Shown: piece by piece, positions 1 to 8,761 of the stretch | Numbering within the stretch: position 1 is the stretch's first letter | Layout of the letters: the number at the start of each line of letters is the position of its first letter | From: CAUZJO01 sp963580245 | Lineage (GTDB): Bacteria > Sumerlaeota > Sumerlaeia > MVZB01 | DNA: 29,317 nucleotides | Direction of reading: 5' to 3' | Assembly (NCBI GenBank): GCA_963580245.1 | Contig: CAUZJO010000053.1 | Coordinates: 1-29,317 of the forward strand | The notes under the pieces: model-generated | Seen by the model: only the letters and a program-made list of their open reading frames with translations | What the model was told of the DNA's origin: nothing | Databases searched by the model: none | Position numbers and translations under genes: made by a program

Positions 1-177
1 GAGCGCGGACCCTCCTGGATCGCGCTCAATTTTGACAATGCGAAAGGCCCGTGGCAAGGGGGTGGTCTGCACTACATGGGCATGTCAGAGACGGATTTGA
101 ACAAAATCAATCCTCCGTATCGTGCGATCACCCGAAAAATCACCCGACTGAAGCAAGTACTGCGGGAAATGGGCTAG
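1..177 (+). CDS. C-terminal fragment of unknown protein (5' end outside window)
   Basis: Frame 1 is open from the first base and ends at a TAG at 175-177, giving the last 58 residues of a protein. The segment has a glycine/aromatic-rich part (WQGGGLHYMGMSETDL) followed by a basic, probably helical tail (ITRKITRLKQVLREMG). I do not recognise the family. The reading frame reaches the window edge, so the start, length and function cannot be judged. The sequence directly downstream is a decayed BNR-repeat remnant, which does not share this frame. Confidence 0.55.
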   Translation, partial: ERGPSWIALNFDNAKGPWQGGGLHYMGMSETDLNKINPPYRAITRKITRLKQVLREMG

Positions 178-181
178 CGGA

Positions 182-598
182 TTCCAATACCCGCCGTGGG
201 TATTGACAGTGCATTCCGATGATATCAGCCAAACATGGAACAGATAAGGTGAAGTCATTCGATTTGAACAATTTGATTTTGGTTCCTTGTTTCCACGAGT
301 GATCACCGATGGTAATGGATCCTGGGTCGTTTATCGGGGAAACGGCGCTGCTTACTCAACCGACACTGGCGAGACATGGACAGACCTTGCCGGGGCACAC
401 TTTGGACAGATGCCCGACCTCGCGACCGATGGTAAAGGCCGATGGATCGCGGTTTGGACTGAGTTCGATGATGACGGCCCCCTGGGAACTGATGCAGACA
501 TCATTGCTTCAATCGGATCGAATACGACGAACAGTGTGACCATCATGGAATGGCTGGCCGGTCCATCCTCATCACATAACCTATCACCTATCAACTGA
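182..598 (+). pseudogene. Remnant of a BNR/Asp-box repeat (sialidase-like) protein
   Basis: The frame starting at 182 encodes a degenerate Asp-box (HSDDISQTWNR), then an in-frame TAA at 245-247, and then stays open to a TGA at 596-598. The second part contains a good Asp-box (STDTGETWTDL) and the segment DGKGRWIAVWTEFDDD. Such segments recur between Asp-boxes in multi-repeat BNR beta-propeller proteins. No ATG with a ribosome-binding site precedes it; the nearest start is a TTG at 287. A full BNR protein would have several more repeats. I read this as a fragment of a larger secreted sialidase-like gene, inactivated by truncation and a stop. A short expressed protein from 287 is possible but unlikely. 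Confidence 0.55.
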
Positions 599-656
599 GC
601 CAACCGCTTCCTTTTTCGGCTCAAACCGAGGTTTAGGCCAAGGAGAACGCCATTTA

Positions 657-3302
657 TTAGTCAATTCGCCGACTCTTCGGCAAACTGATCAGATTCGCAA
701 ACAAGCGATAAGCGCCCGGAACGCCGGCGGGGAGTTGTCGGAACCAGGCTAGGGCGGTGTAGACGTATAAGCCTTCGCCGTATTGCGCGACGAGCGTCCC
801 GCCGCGCAGAGGCTCCTCGCCGGGGTCCGCGCCCGCCAGGAGCGGGACGTAACGCTGGTCCCACTCGGTCATGAAGTAAAGCCCCCGTTCCTGCACCCAG
901 CCCTCGAAGTCGCGCGAAGTGATCTTGTTGGGCTGGTTGAACAACGGGTGATCGGGCTGAAGGATTTTAAGCGGGGCCTCTTCGCGCGTGATGCGTTCGT
1001 TGTGGGTCATCTTGGCGGGGTAGGGGGCGTAGAGGGCGGGGTCCCAGTCGTAGGTCTTGTTGTACTGGACGATGAAGACGCCGCCCTTGTTGACGTATGC
1101 CAATAATCGCCCGTTGTGGGCCTTGAGGTCCTCGCGCTCGGCGTAGGCGCGCGGGCCGGCGATGATGGCGTCATACTGATCGAAATCCCCATGCCCCAAA
1201 TCCCGCTCATCCAAGAATTCATGGCTCACGCCCAAACGGTCGAGCGCGCCGGGGACCTCGTCCTGTTTGCCGAGGATGTAGCCGACGTTCAAATCCGGCG
1301 CGACCTCGACGTCAAAGACCTTAAAAACACACCGGGCCGGGCGAAGAAGCTGGCGGCGCCACGTGTGAGGATAATCAATGACCCGTAGCGATTCGGCATA
1401 GTCTCGGCCGTCCAAATGGGCGACGGCCCCGATGGGGGTCTCATCAGTTTCATAACCGGTGGGGACCGTTACCTGAAATGGGATGGTTGCCGTGGCCGAA
1501 GCGTAGCGACATTCGAAGCGGGCTGAAGTTGGACTCACGCGCCAATCGGTTGGCGTCCGCAACTCGACCGTGCCTTCGACCGCCGTGGGCGAGTGATTGG
1601 TCACGTTCACGTGCACCGTCCTCACGCGCGCTTGACTTGATGTCGGGACCACGACCAAGTCCGGTTCAATGTCCAACGAGACCGCCGGGCCAACCATCAC
1701 GTCGCGAAAGAGGACCCCTTGCGAACGGCTGACGTCCGCCGCCTTCACCGGCCGCGTCAGTCGGATCATCGTGCTCAACGCCTCGGCGTTCAGTTCGGCC
1801 GTTAAAAGCGGCGGCGAGTCGGCAAGCGAGATATCCGCCCCATCCACGGCCTCGTAGCGATATTCCGAGCCGGACCCTCGATGAATTGCGGGGCGCGAGG
1901 CTTCGGCGTTCGTCGCGACTCTGACGGTGTATTCAAAGCGCGCGTGGGACTCGGGTTCAAGATTTGCCAGGTTGCCGCCGGTTCGGCTGACTTCCCAGTC
2001 GCCGGGCGCATGGAGGTTTACTGCCTCGAGCCGAACCGGAATGCGGCCCCGGTTGAAAACACTAATGGAAACATTGAAGGTCTCACCCGGAACAACCATT
2101 ATCTTTTTAGCGCGGGCCTCTATTTCAAGGGCCAGCGCGCGCCGCGCGGCATCGAGGAAGTCGCGTTCCTTCCGGCCCAGATGGAAAAGCAATTCGCTGC
2201 GCGCGCGTTCGTCGTCCGTGAGCGCATCCACTTCTCCGATCAACGTTCGCAACCCCTCCAAGCCGCCCAGAACGTGCGGAGCACTTGCCCCCGGGTCGCG
2301 CGGGGCGAACGACTCGAGCGCGGCCCGCGCGGCGTCTTGAATCTCCGTGAGCCCTTCAGCCAGCCGCGCGGCAAGGTCGCCCTCGGCGCCGACGCGCTTG
2401 GCGATTCCGACGATGGAGGTATCGATCCCGCCGAGCAGGTCCGTCCCATTGCGCGGATCGGCGAGGTGGCTCTTGAGCGACGTCAGCGCCACCGGACGCG
2501 GACCCTTCGACGCGATGCGACCGGCCATGTCCTGCGAGCGATGATGGGTCCAACCCCGGACCCCAAGCTCATGGAAAGACAAACCCGACAGCGGATCGAA
2601 TCGGCCCACGTCCACGATTAAACGATCGTCGTCCGCCGTGAGATCATCCGTCCAGCTATGATCCAGAACCAGTTTCTGGGCTTGCCACGGTCGCAGACCC
2701 GCCTCCAATTGATCCGGGAAACGGCCGGGGTCGGCGGCCGCCCCGAAGGCCTCGCGCGTGAGGATGCCGACCGCCTGGTGGTGACCGTGCCCGTCGCGCG
2801 GCGCGCCCTCGAAGCGCGAGATGATGACGTCGGGGCGCTCGCGCCGGATCACGCGCACGAAATCACGTAGCGTGGCCTCGCGTCCCCATTTATCGAGCGT
2901 CTCCTCGGCCGTCTTCGAAAACCCAAAATCGATCGCCCCGCTAAAACGCTGCTCGACCCCATAATACTGATCCGCCGCGAGCAACTCACCGGTCCGAACC
3001 AACCCCAGGGCCGCCCCCTTTTCGGGACCGATCATGTTCTGCCCGCCCTCGCCTCGCGTGGCCGTCAGGAGCACCGCGCGCGCGTGACGCCCCCGCGCCA
3101 GGTAAGTCAGAAGCCCAGCGTTCTCATCATCCGGATGGGCGACGTTGACGAGCACGCCGGCGACCACGCCCAGCCGCTCGATCGCTTGCAGCAGGCCCGC
3201 CGCCCCCCGGTCCGGCGCGGGTTTCTCCCCCGCGTGGCCCCCCGGCGGCCAAAGCCCCGCGCAAATAAGGCAAACGGCGATCAACGTCCGACGCAAAAGC
3301 AT
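657..3302 (-). CDS. Secreted PIG-L family deacetylase with C-terminal ThuA/amidotransferase-like domain
   Basis: The 881-residue product starts at the ATG at 3302, preceded by an AAAGGA ribosome-binding site. The frame is open 47 codons further upstream, but that part is arginine-rich, and only the 3302 start gives a signal peptide (residues 1-24). The PIG-L/LmbE zinc deacetylase domain follows, with AHPDDE at 55-60 and GHGHH at 171-175; these match the family's metal ligands and catalytic Asp. The middle (about 400-640) holds two beta-sandwich stretches resembling NEW3/CARDB domains. The last 200 or so residues (YDAIIAGPRAY, GGVFIVQYN, GEGLYVYTALAWFRQLP) resemble a ThuA or class I amidotransferase-like fold. 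Family members remove N-acetyl groups from sugars. The likely role is extracytoplasmic deacetylation of an amino-sugar glycan; the substrate is unknown. Confidence 0.88.
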   Translation of the reverse strand: MLLRRTLIAVCLICAGLWPPGGHAGEKPAPDRGAAGLLQAIERLGVVAGVLVNVAHPDDENAGLLTYLARGRHARAVLLTATRGEGGQNMIGPEKGAALGLVRTGELLAADQYYGVEQRFSGAIDFGFSKTAEETLDKWGREATLRDFVRVIRRERPDVIISRFEGAPRDGHGHHQAVGILTREAFGAAADPGRFPDQLEAGLRPWQAQKLVLDHSWTDDLTADDDRLIVDVGRFDPLSGLSFHELGVRGWTHHRSQDMAGRIASKGPRPVALTSLKSHLADPRNGTDLLGGIDTSIVGIAKRVGAEGDLAARLAEGLTEIQDAARAALESFAPRDPGASAPHVLGGLEGLRTLIGEVDALTDDERARSELLFHLGRKERDFLDAARRALALEIEARAKKIMVVPGETFNVSISVFNRGRIPVRLEAVNLHAPGDWEVSRTGGNLANLEPESHARFEYTVRVATNAEASRPAIHRGSGSEYRYEAVDGADISLADSPPLLTAELNAEALSTMIRLTRPVKAADVSRSQGVLFRDVMVGPAVSLDIEPDLVVVPTSSQARVRTVHVNVTNHSPTAVEGTVELRTPTDWRVSPTSARFECRYASATATIPFQVTVPTGYETDETPIGAVAHLDGRDYAESLRVIDYPHTWRRQLLRPARCVFKVFDVEVAPDLNVGYILGKQDEVPGALDRLGVSHEFLDERDLGHGDFDQYDAIIAGPRAYAEREDLKAHNGRLLAYVNKGGVFIVQYNKTYDWDPALYAPYPAKMTHNERITREEAPLKILQPDHPLFNQPNKITSRDFEGWVQERGLYFMTEWDQRYVPLLAGADPGEEPLRGGTLVAQYGEGLYVYTALAWFRQLPAGVPGAYRLFANLISLPKSRRID

Positions 3303-3353
3303 TGTTCCTTTCTCACCACCGTCCCCGTCGCGCCCTAGCGAATCGGCTCCCGG

Positions 3354-3435
3354 CTCTCGTCCTCGTAATCGGTCTTTTTCCCGGGCCACAATCGACCCGG
3401 GGGCGCGATGACGAGGTCGATTACGAGGACGAGAG
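3354..3435. repeat. Long hyphenated inverted repeat (REP-like)
   Basis: An 18-bp left arm (3354-3371) is perfectly complementary to a right arm at 3418-3435, separated by 46 bp. The loop contains two CCCGGG palindromes (3380-3385 and 3396-3401). The arms are made of iterated GAYTACGAG / GACGAG-type units. It lies just upstream of the PIG-L gene start, between divergently transcribed genes, so it is not a simple terminator. Similar GATTACGAGGACGAG-type iterations occur between genes in several PVC-group genomes; that comparison is from memory. It may be a REP-type element. Confidence 0.7.
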
Positions 3436-3611
3436 ACGATCATCAGTCACAACAGGGACCCTTCATCGAAGTGGCGTTCACTCCCAAAACTGAATCACAC
3501 CCGGTGTTACTCGCCATATCCATGAAATCGCGCCGCTCAGATTTCCATCCGAGGGTAGCCGCGTCCCTTGCAGCCTGCTAGGATAACCGTCAGGAAAGTG
3601 AAAGGAAACCG

Positions 3612-4220
3612 ATGAGCGAACGGACGCAACGATTCGAGGCGGCCATTGAACACTTGGACGCGGCCAACCGCCAGGACCCCAACACCGAGAGCTTCAAGGG
3701 CGAGGACCACCCCAAGGAACTCCTTTACGCCCAGCGCATGACGCACTGGTTGGAGCACCTGGCCCCCGATGCCTCCGAGCCGTTGCGCCTGGCCGCGCGC
3801 TGCCAGCATATCGAGCGCTGGAAGATCCCCCGAAGCCGTTATCCACGGGACCGCGTCGGCTATCTCCGGTGGCGCACCGAGCTTTACGGCTTCCACGCCG
3901 AGACGGCCGGTGGGATCCTGCGCGAGGTGGGTTATGACGAGCCGACGGTCGAGCGCGTCCAGGGGCTCCTCCGGAAGCAACATCTGAAGACGGATCCCGA
4001 AATGCAACTGCTCGAGGACGTGATCTGCCTGGTCTTTCTCGAGAGCTCCTTCTCGGACTTCGCCAAGGAGCACCCCGAAGAGAAGATGGTTGGCATCATT
4101 CGAAAGACATGGCGAAAGATGTCGCCGCGGGGTCGGCAAATGGCCTTGGAACTCGATCTGAGCGAGCCCGACCGGACCTTCATCGAAAAGGCGGTTGGAA
4201 CCGGGGCCGACGCCGAATAG
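3612..4220 (+). CDS. DUF4202 family protein
   Basis: The 202-residue protein has a good ribosome-binding site (GAAAGGA before the ATG). It matches the DUF4202 family in length and in its conserved blocks: an N-terminal ERFEAAI-like helix with an aspartate-rich loop, RLAARCQHIERW with a His-Glu pair, a YHAE-like segment (YGFHAETAG), and EDVICLVFLE near the C-terminus. The His/Asp/Glu pattern resembles all-helical HD-like metal proteins, but no activity has been established for the family to my knowledge. It has no signal peptide and should be cytoplasmic. It stands alone on this strand; a mobile-element-like repeat begins 7 bp after its stop codon. Confidence 0.82.
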   Translation: MSERTQRFEAAIEHLDAANRQDPNTESFKGEDHPKELLYAQRMTHWLEHLAPDASEPLRLAARCQHIERWKIPRSRYPRDRVGYLRWRTELYGFHAETAGGILREVGYDEPTVERVQGLLRKQHLKTDPEMQLLEDVICLVFLESSFSDFAKEHPEEKMVGIIRKTWRKMSPRGRQMALELDLSEPDRTFIEKAVGTGADAE

Positions 4221-4226
4221 TCATAT

Positions 4227-4355
4227 GGGAACCTCTAAAATCCGATTTGCAGTCGTCCCCACGGGACTCCAATTCGTTATCGGTTTGATTACCCGCCACT
4301 TGCGTGGCGGGCTGAAAGCAATCGTCCCTGCCGGGACTAAATTCTTAGAGGCGCC
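4227..4355. repeat. MITE-like repeat, copy A
   Basis: This is one of three copies of an approximately 130-bp imperfectly palindromic element, in inverted orientation relative to copies B and C. The ends read GGGAACCTCTAAAATCC and, on the other strand, GGCGCCTCTAAGAATT. Inside are three hairpin units: GTCCC-CAC-GGGAC, CCCGCCACTTGCGTGGCGGG and GTCCC-TGC-CGGGAC (imperfect). The flanks show TAT at 4224-4226 and 4356-4358, a possible target duplication. No reading frame for a transposase fits, so it would be non-autonomous. Confidence 0.85.
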
Positions 4356-4396
4356 TATACCATCCATGCATGTAGAACTTGAAGAGGGCTGCAACC

Positions 4397-6085
4397 ATGA
4401 CTTGCCGTAATCTCTCTATCGTTCTCACGGGGATCTTTTCCGTGATCGCCCGTTTATCGATCGCGCAAACCGAGGACGCGGCGACGACCGCGACCGTTGT
4501 CGAATCCCCGCCATCGTACCCCAATGCCCTGCCATACCGCTGTTGGCAGTTCCAGGCCCATGATTGGTTCGCGTTGGCCGATGCGATTCCCAAGGCGGCG
4601 GCCGCGGGCATCAACCGCATCCAGCTTTCGCACGAAATCATAATGAACGCCGAGCAACTGTGGGAGGGCGAGGGGCATGAGCAGCGGTTGGAGTTCGTCA
4701 ACAACGCGATCGAACTGGCCCACGAACACGGCCTCAAGGTCGACGCATGGACGCATGAACTTTCCGGCGTCCCCGAGCGGCTGTTGACCGAGGACGATCG
4801 CTGCAAACTGGGTCCGGAGTTGTGGAAGTGGCTCGATGAGAAATACGAACGGCTGTTTAAGAAGGCGCCCGGTCTCGACGGTTTGGTATTGAGCCTGAGC
4901 GGGGCGGACTACCCGATTTATCGGCTCGATAAAATCATCACGAGTCGGTCGCCCCACATCACCATCGCCCACCTTGTCGAGGCGATGAATAAGGTTTGCC
5001 GGCGGCATGGGAAGTTGCTTACCGTCCGCACGTTCACGCCCGAGGAGGTTCAGCGCGGCTTAATCCAGGCGGGGCTCCGAGCCCATGCCCGTCGCCCCAC
5101 AAGCGAGGCGAATCCCGAGAGCTTGATCTTCATGACTCAGTGCGTCCCGCGTGGTTCACCCATTTTTCCGTATCATAAGCTGTTGGGGGAGTTCAAGGGC
5201 CGACCGCCGCAGATCGTCGAGATCGATCTGGGGCAGCGCAACACGGGGGAAAACAAGCTTCCATACTGCGCCGTTGAATACGTATACCATGTTCTCAAGT
5301 ACGCAAGGGAACGGGGCGTGGTCGGAGCCGTGGCGCGTGTCGATGACCTCCATCGTCACGCGCTGGGCACCCCCAGCGAGGTCAACATCGATGCTTTCAG
5401 TCGCTTGCTGCTCGACGATTCCAAGACGCCCGACGAGCTTCTGTTCGCATGGACGGCGAATCGCTACGGCCCCGAAGCCGGCCCACCGATTGCGCGCGCG
5501 CTGCGGCGAACCTACGATGTTACGAACATCGCGCTCTTCCCGTTACAACATTCACTCATGGTCGATGGCCGCGTGCCCAGTTGGGAGGAGGCATTGTTGC
5601 AATTGACGCAATCCGAACAGACGTGGGTCCGGCATTGGATCAAGAGTCCCGAGCTGGACCGCGCGCACGACGACTTGACCCGGCCCGATGACGATACGTT
5701 CAGGCGGCTGGATTCCGAAGCCGACCTGGCCCGCGGCTTCATCAAGCAATCGGTCAAGGACCTGAACGAAGCCAGGCCGCATCTGGAGCCGGCGGACTTT
5801 GATGAACTGCGGTCCGCCTTTGAACGGGCCGGAGACACCCTCGAGATGACCCACACCCTGGCTACCGTGTTTTACGAATCCCTCCGCCTGAAGAATCTCG
5901 AAGAGAGCGGGGCCTCGACGCCGACGGCGCTCGACGCCGCGCGCCGCGGGATTGCCGAGGACCTGACGAAGCTTTCCAACTGGGCCGATCGCATCGAGCG
6001 CGTTCATGGCCCCGATTACGAACCCGGCAACCCCGCACGCATCCGACGGTTCGTCCGCGACATCGAAATCCTGCTCCAGCCCTAA
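4397..6085 (+). CDS. Secreted TIM-barrel glycoside hydrolase-like protein
   Basis: The 562-residue product is read from the ATG at 4397, where GAGGG lies 8 bp upstream and the start gives a signal peptide (MTCRNLSIVLTGIFSVIARL then SIAQ). An upstream TTG in the same frame (4379) is less likely. The N-terminal half has beta/alpha-barrel character: LADAIPKAAAAGINRIQLSHE, then AHEHGLKVDAWTHE, LDGLVLSLSGADYP, GKLLTVRTF and PQIVEIDLGQR. The C-terminal half is helical. The pattern recalls GH67/alpha-glucuronidase-like proteins annotated as hypothetical in Verrucomicrobia and Planctomycetes. I cannot assign catalytic residues, so enzyme activity is an inference. It ends 17 bp before the FtsX-type permease gene and is probably co-transcribed with it. 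Confidence 0.7.
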   Translation: MTCRNLSIVLTGIFSVIARLSIAQTEDAATTATVVESPPSYPNALPYRCWQFQAHDWFALADAIPKAAAAGINRIQLSHEIIMNAEQLWEGEGHEQRLEFVNNAIELAHEHGLKVDAWTHELSGVPERLLTEDDRCKLGPELWKWLDEKYERLFKKAPGLDGLVLSLSGADYPIYRLDKIITSRSPHITIAHLVEAMNKVCRRHGKLLTVRTFTPEEVQRGLIQAGLRAHARRPTSEANPESLIFMTQCVPRGSPIFPYHKLLGEFKGRPPQIVEIDLGQRNTGENKLPYCAVEYVYHVLKYARERGVVGAVARVDDLHRHALGTPSEVNIDAFSRLLLDDSKTPDELLFAWTANRYGPEAGPPIARALRRTYDVTNIALFPLQHSLMVDGRVPSWEEALLQLTQSEQTWVRHWIKSPELDRAHDDLTRPDDDTFRRLDSEADLARGFIKQSVKDLNEARPHLEPADFDELRSAFERAGDTLEMTHTLATVFYESLRLKNLEESGASTPTALDAARRGIAEDLTKLSNWADRIERVHGPDYEPGNPARIRRFVRDIEILLQP

Positions 6086-6102
6086 GAGGTCCGTCCCGCG
6101 CC

Positions 6103-8697
6103 ATGTGGCGAACCGCCTTCCATGCCTTGATCGGGGTCTATTTGCGCCATGAGCGAGGCCGCACGCTGCTCACCATCCTGGGCGTGGCGTTGGGCGTGGC
6201 GGTCTTAATCGCCATTGACCTGGCCATCGAGTCGGCGGTGGCGAGTTTCAAAGGCACGATGCGGGACGTCGCGGGCCGCGCGACGCTGACGGTCCGAGGC
6301 AATGGGATCGGCCTGCCGCCGAGCCTCCTGCCCGAAATCGCCCGCCATCGAGGCGTGCAAAGCGCCGCGCCCCTCATTCAGGGCCATGCCGCCATCGCGG
6401 CCCGGGACGGCCGATCGACCGAGACGCTCTTGCTGCTGGGGGTCGACCTGCTGGCGAGTGAGGAACACGGCGACGAGCCTATCCGCGACCTGGAACTGAC
6501 CGTCCAGGAGGGGCTCGCGTTCAGCCGGTTCTTCGTTGATCCCGCGCTGCTGATGATCACCGAACGGTTGGCGCAGCGGACCGGCGCCGGGTTGGGCGAT
6601 GAATTGACGCTCCACGTCGGCGGCCGACCCCGTCGCTTCAGCGTCGGCGCGATTGCGAAGGGCGACGCCTTTGCCAATTCGCTCGATGGCGGTGTGGTGG
6701 TCGTCGACATCGCGATGGCCGACGTCCTTCTCACCCGCCAGGGCCTGATCGACCGCATCGACCTCGTGACCGCTGAAGGGGCCGACGTGGAGGATGTCCG
6801 CCAGTCGCTCCAGGACATGCTGGGCGGCAACGTCCAGGTCGAGCGCCCCCGCGCGCGTGGCCGGCAGGTCGACGCCATACTGGCCGCCTTCCGCTTCAAC
6901 CTGAATGCGCTGGGTCACATCTCGCTGCTGGTGGGAGCGTTCTTGATCTTCAACACGATGAGCGTCGCCGTGGCGCGTAGGACGGCGGTGATCGGCGCGG
7001 TGCGGGCGCTGGGGCTCACGCGGGGGAGAGTCCGGGCCGTGTTCATCGTCGAAGGGGCGCTGTTGGGATTGGCGGGAGGCGCATTGGGAGCGGTCGGCGG
7101 CGTGCTGCTGGCCGGGACGCTGCTGGACGTGGTCAGCAAGACCATCTCGCTCAATTTCGTGCAGGTCCATGCCGGCGGTTTGGTCCCGGCCGCCGACGTG
7201 GTGCTCGCCGCCGTCGGATTGGGGGTGGCCTTTTCGGTGGTCGCGGCATTAGGCCCGGCCAACGACGCTGCGGCGACCGCGCCCGCCAACACGCTCCGAC
7301 GCGGCGCGCTGGAGGGCCGGCCGGTGGGTCTGGTTCGCCGCGTGGCCGTGGGTTTGGCTCTCGCTTTGGCGGCCGCCTTATTGTTATCCGCCAACCGGAC
7401 GCCCGGCATCCCCTGGGCCGGTTACGGCGCCTCGCTCTGCCTGGTACTGGCGTTTGTCGTCTGGGCACGGCCCATCTTGGCGTTGGCGGCCGGGGCCTTG
7501 CGCGGGCCCTTCGCATATTTGTTCGGGGCCGAGGGGCTGTTGGCGATCGCCTCGACCCGGGGGGCCCTGGGCCGGACGGGCGTCGCGATCAGCGGCCTGA
7601 TGATCGCCCTGGGGATGACGATCTCGATCGGCGTCATGGTCGCCAGCTTCCGCGAGACCGTCGTCGTGTGGATGAATCAAGTCCTGCGGGCGGACCTCTA
7701 TCTCTCGCCGCGCGCCGTCGACGCCACGCTCCGTCCCGAGCCGATGCCCGCCGCGCTGGCCGACCCCATCGAAGCCCTGCCCGGCGTCAAAGCCGTCGAT
7801 CCGTTCCGAGTCCGGCCCGTCATGATCGACGGCCAACCGGCCCAGCTGGGCGCGGGGCGGTTTGACCTGGCGCGCTATCACGTCGAATTCCGCATCGTCG
7901 ATGGAAGACGGGCGCTGGATGTCCTGACGCGGGCCCGTGACCAGGGCGAGGTCATCGTCAGCGAGGCGTTCGCCCGAAAACGAGTGCTTGCGGCGGGCGA
8001 CCTTGTGGCCGTCCCGACGCCGCGCGGCGTGGTCAACCTGAGGATCGCCGGCGTCTATTACGAATACAGCAGCGAGCAGGGCTACGTGATCATGGATCGC
8101 GAGCTCTATCTGGAATACTTCGACGACCCGATGATCGATACGCTGTCGATTTACCTCGAAGACGGGGCGGATCGTGACGCCGTGCGCGGGGCGATCCGGC
8201 AAGCCGCCGCAAACGTTGAGGGGATGCCCCTCATTACGATCCGGGCCAATGACCAGTTGCGTGAAAACGCGCTCGACACCTTCAATCAAACCTTCCGCGT
8301 CACCTACGTCATGGAACTGATCGCCATCGTGATCGCGGTCTTGGGCGTCGCCAACACGTTGCTCGCGCAGATCCTGGACCGCCGCGACGAGATCGCCACG
8401 TTGCGCACGATCGGGGCGACGCGGGGGCGCGTGGCGCGGCTGGTCATCCTCGAGTCGGGCCTGATCGGTCTGGTCGGATCGATCCTGGGCGTCGCGGCGG
8501 GACTGGCGCTCTCCTGGATACTCGCCAAGGTCATCATGCTGCAAAGTTTCGGCTGGACCATCCAGTATCACATCCCCTGGGCCACCGTGGCCCATGTCGC
8601 CTTGCTCGTGTGGGGATCGACGCTGCTCGCGGGCATCCCCCCCGCCCGGCAAGCCTCCCGCCTGGAACTGACACGCCCCCGGACCGTGAGCGGTTAG
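6103..8697 (+). CDS. ABC transporter permease, FtsX/MacB type (two FtsX units)
   Basis: This 864-residue membrane protein has the duplicated layout MacB-PCD, FtsX, MacB-PCD, FtsX. One membrane segment lies near residues 20-42 (LLTILGVALGVAVLIAIDLA). A periplasmic domain follows to about 265, then a cluster of membrane helices at about 275-520. A second periplasmic domain follows, and a final helix group covers about 735-860. Typical FtsX motifs are present: FNTMSVAVARRTAVIGAVRALG and the second-copy equivalent RRDEIATLRTIGATRGRVARL. Family members work with a LolD/MacB-type ATPase in mechanotransmission or lipid/lipoprotein export. No such ATPase lies in the window, so the partner must be encoded elsewhere. 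An AAGAGGT stretch overlapping the previous stop may serve as the ribosome-binding site. Confidence 0.9.
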   Translation: MWRTAFHALIGVYLRHERGRTLLTILGVALGVAVLIAIDLAIESAVASFKGTMRDVAGRATLTVRGNGIGLPPSLLPEIARHRGVQSAAPLIQGHAAIAARDGRSTETLLLLGVDLLASEEHGDEPIRDLELTVQEGLAFSRFFVDPALLMITERLAQRTGAGLGDELTLHVGGRPRRFSVGAIAKGDAFANSLDGGVVVVDIAMADVLLTRQGLIDRIDLVTAEGADVEDVRQSLQDMLGGNVQVERPRARGRQVDAILAAFRFNLNALGHISLLVGAFLIFNTMSVAVARRTAVIGAVRALGLTRGRVRAVFIVEGALLGLAGGALGAVGGVLLAGTLLDVVSKTISLNFVQVHAGGLVPAADVVLAAVGLGVAFSVVAALGPANDAAATAPANTLRRGALEGRPVGLVRRVAVGLALALAAALLLSANRTPGIPWAGYGASLCLVLAFVVWARPILALAAGALRGPFAYLFGAEGLLAIASTRGALGRTGVAISGLMIALGMTISIGVMVASFRETVVVWMNQVLRADLYLSPRAVDATLRPEPMPAALADPIEALPGVKAVDPFRVRPVMIDGQPAQLGAGRFDLARYHVEFRIVDGRRALDVLTRARDQGEVIVSEAFARKRVLAAGDLVAVPTPRGVVNLRIAGVYYEYSSEQGYVIMDRELYLEYFDDPMIDTLSIYLEDGADRDAVRGAIRQAAANVEGMPLITIRANDQLRENALDTFNQTFRVTYVMELIAIVIAVLGVANTLLAQILDRRDEIATLRTIGATRGRVARLVILESGLIGLVGSILGVAAGLALSWILAKVIMLQSFGWTIQYHIPWATVAHVALLVWGSTLLAGIPPARQASRLELTRPRTVSG

Positions 8698-8761
8698 CTT
8701 GCCGAATATGTCAGCCTGAGATGAAACAGACTGTCTTCTTGATTCGCGCGGGGATTGGTGG

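Noticed and set aside
7384..8652. 422-codon open frame opposite the FtsX permease
   Set aside because: Antisense artefact of GC-rich coding sequence; its composition (Asp, Arg, Gln, Gly) is not protein-like and the plus strand has a clear gene.
8698..8761. AGACTGTCT palindrome between convergent genes as a terminator
   Set aside because: The stem is only four base pairs and lacks a T-run.
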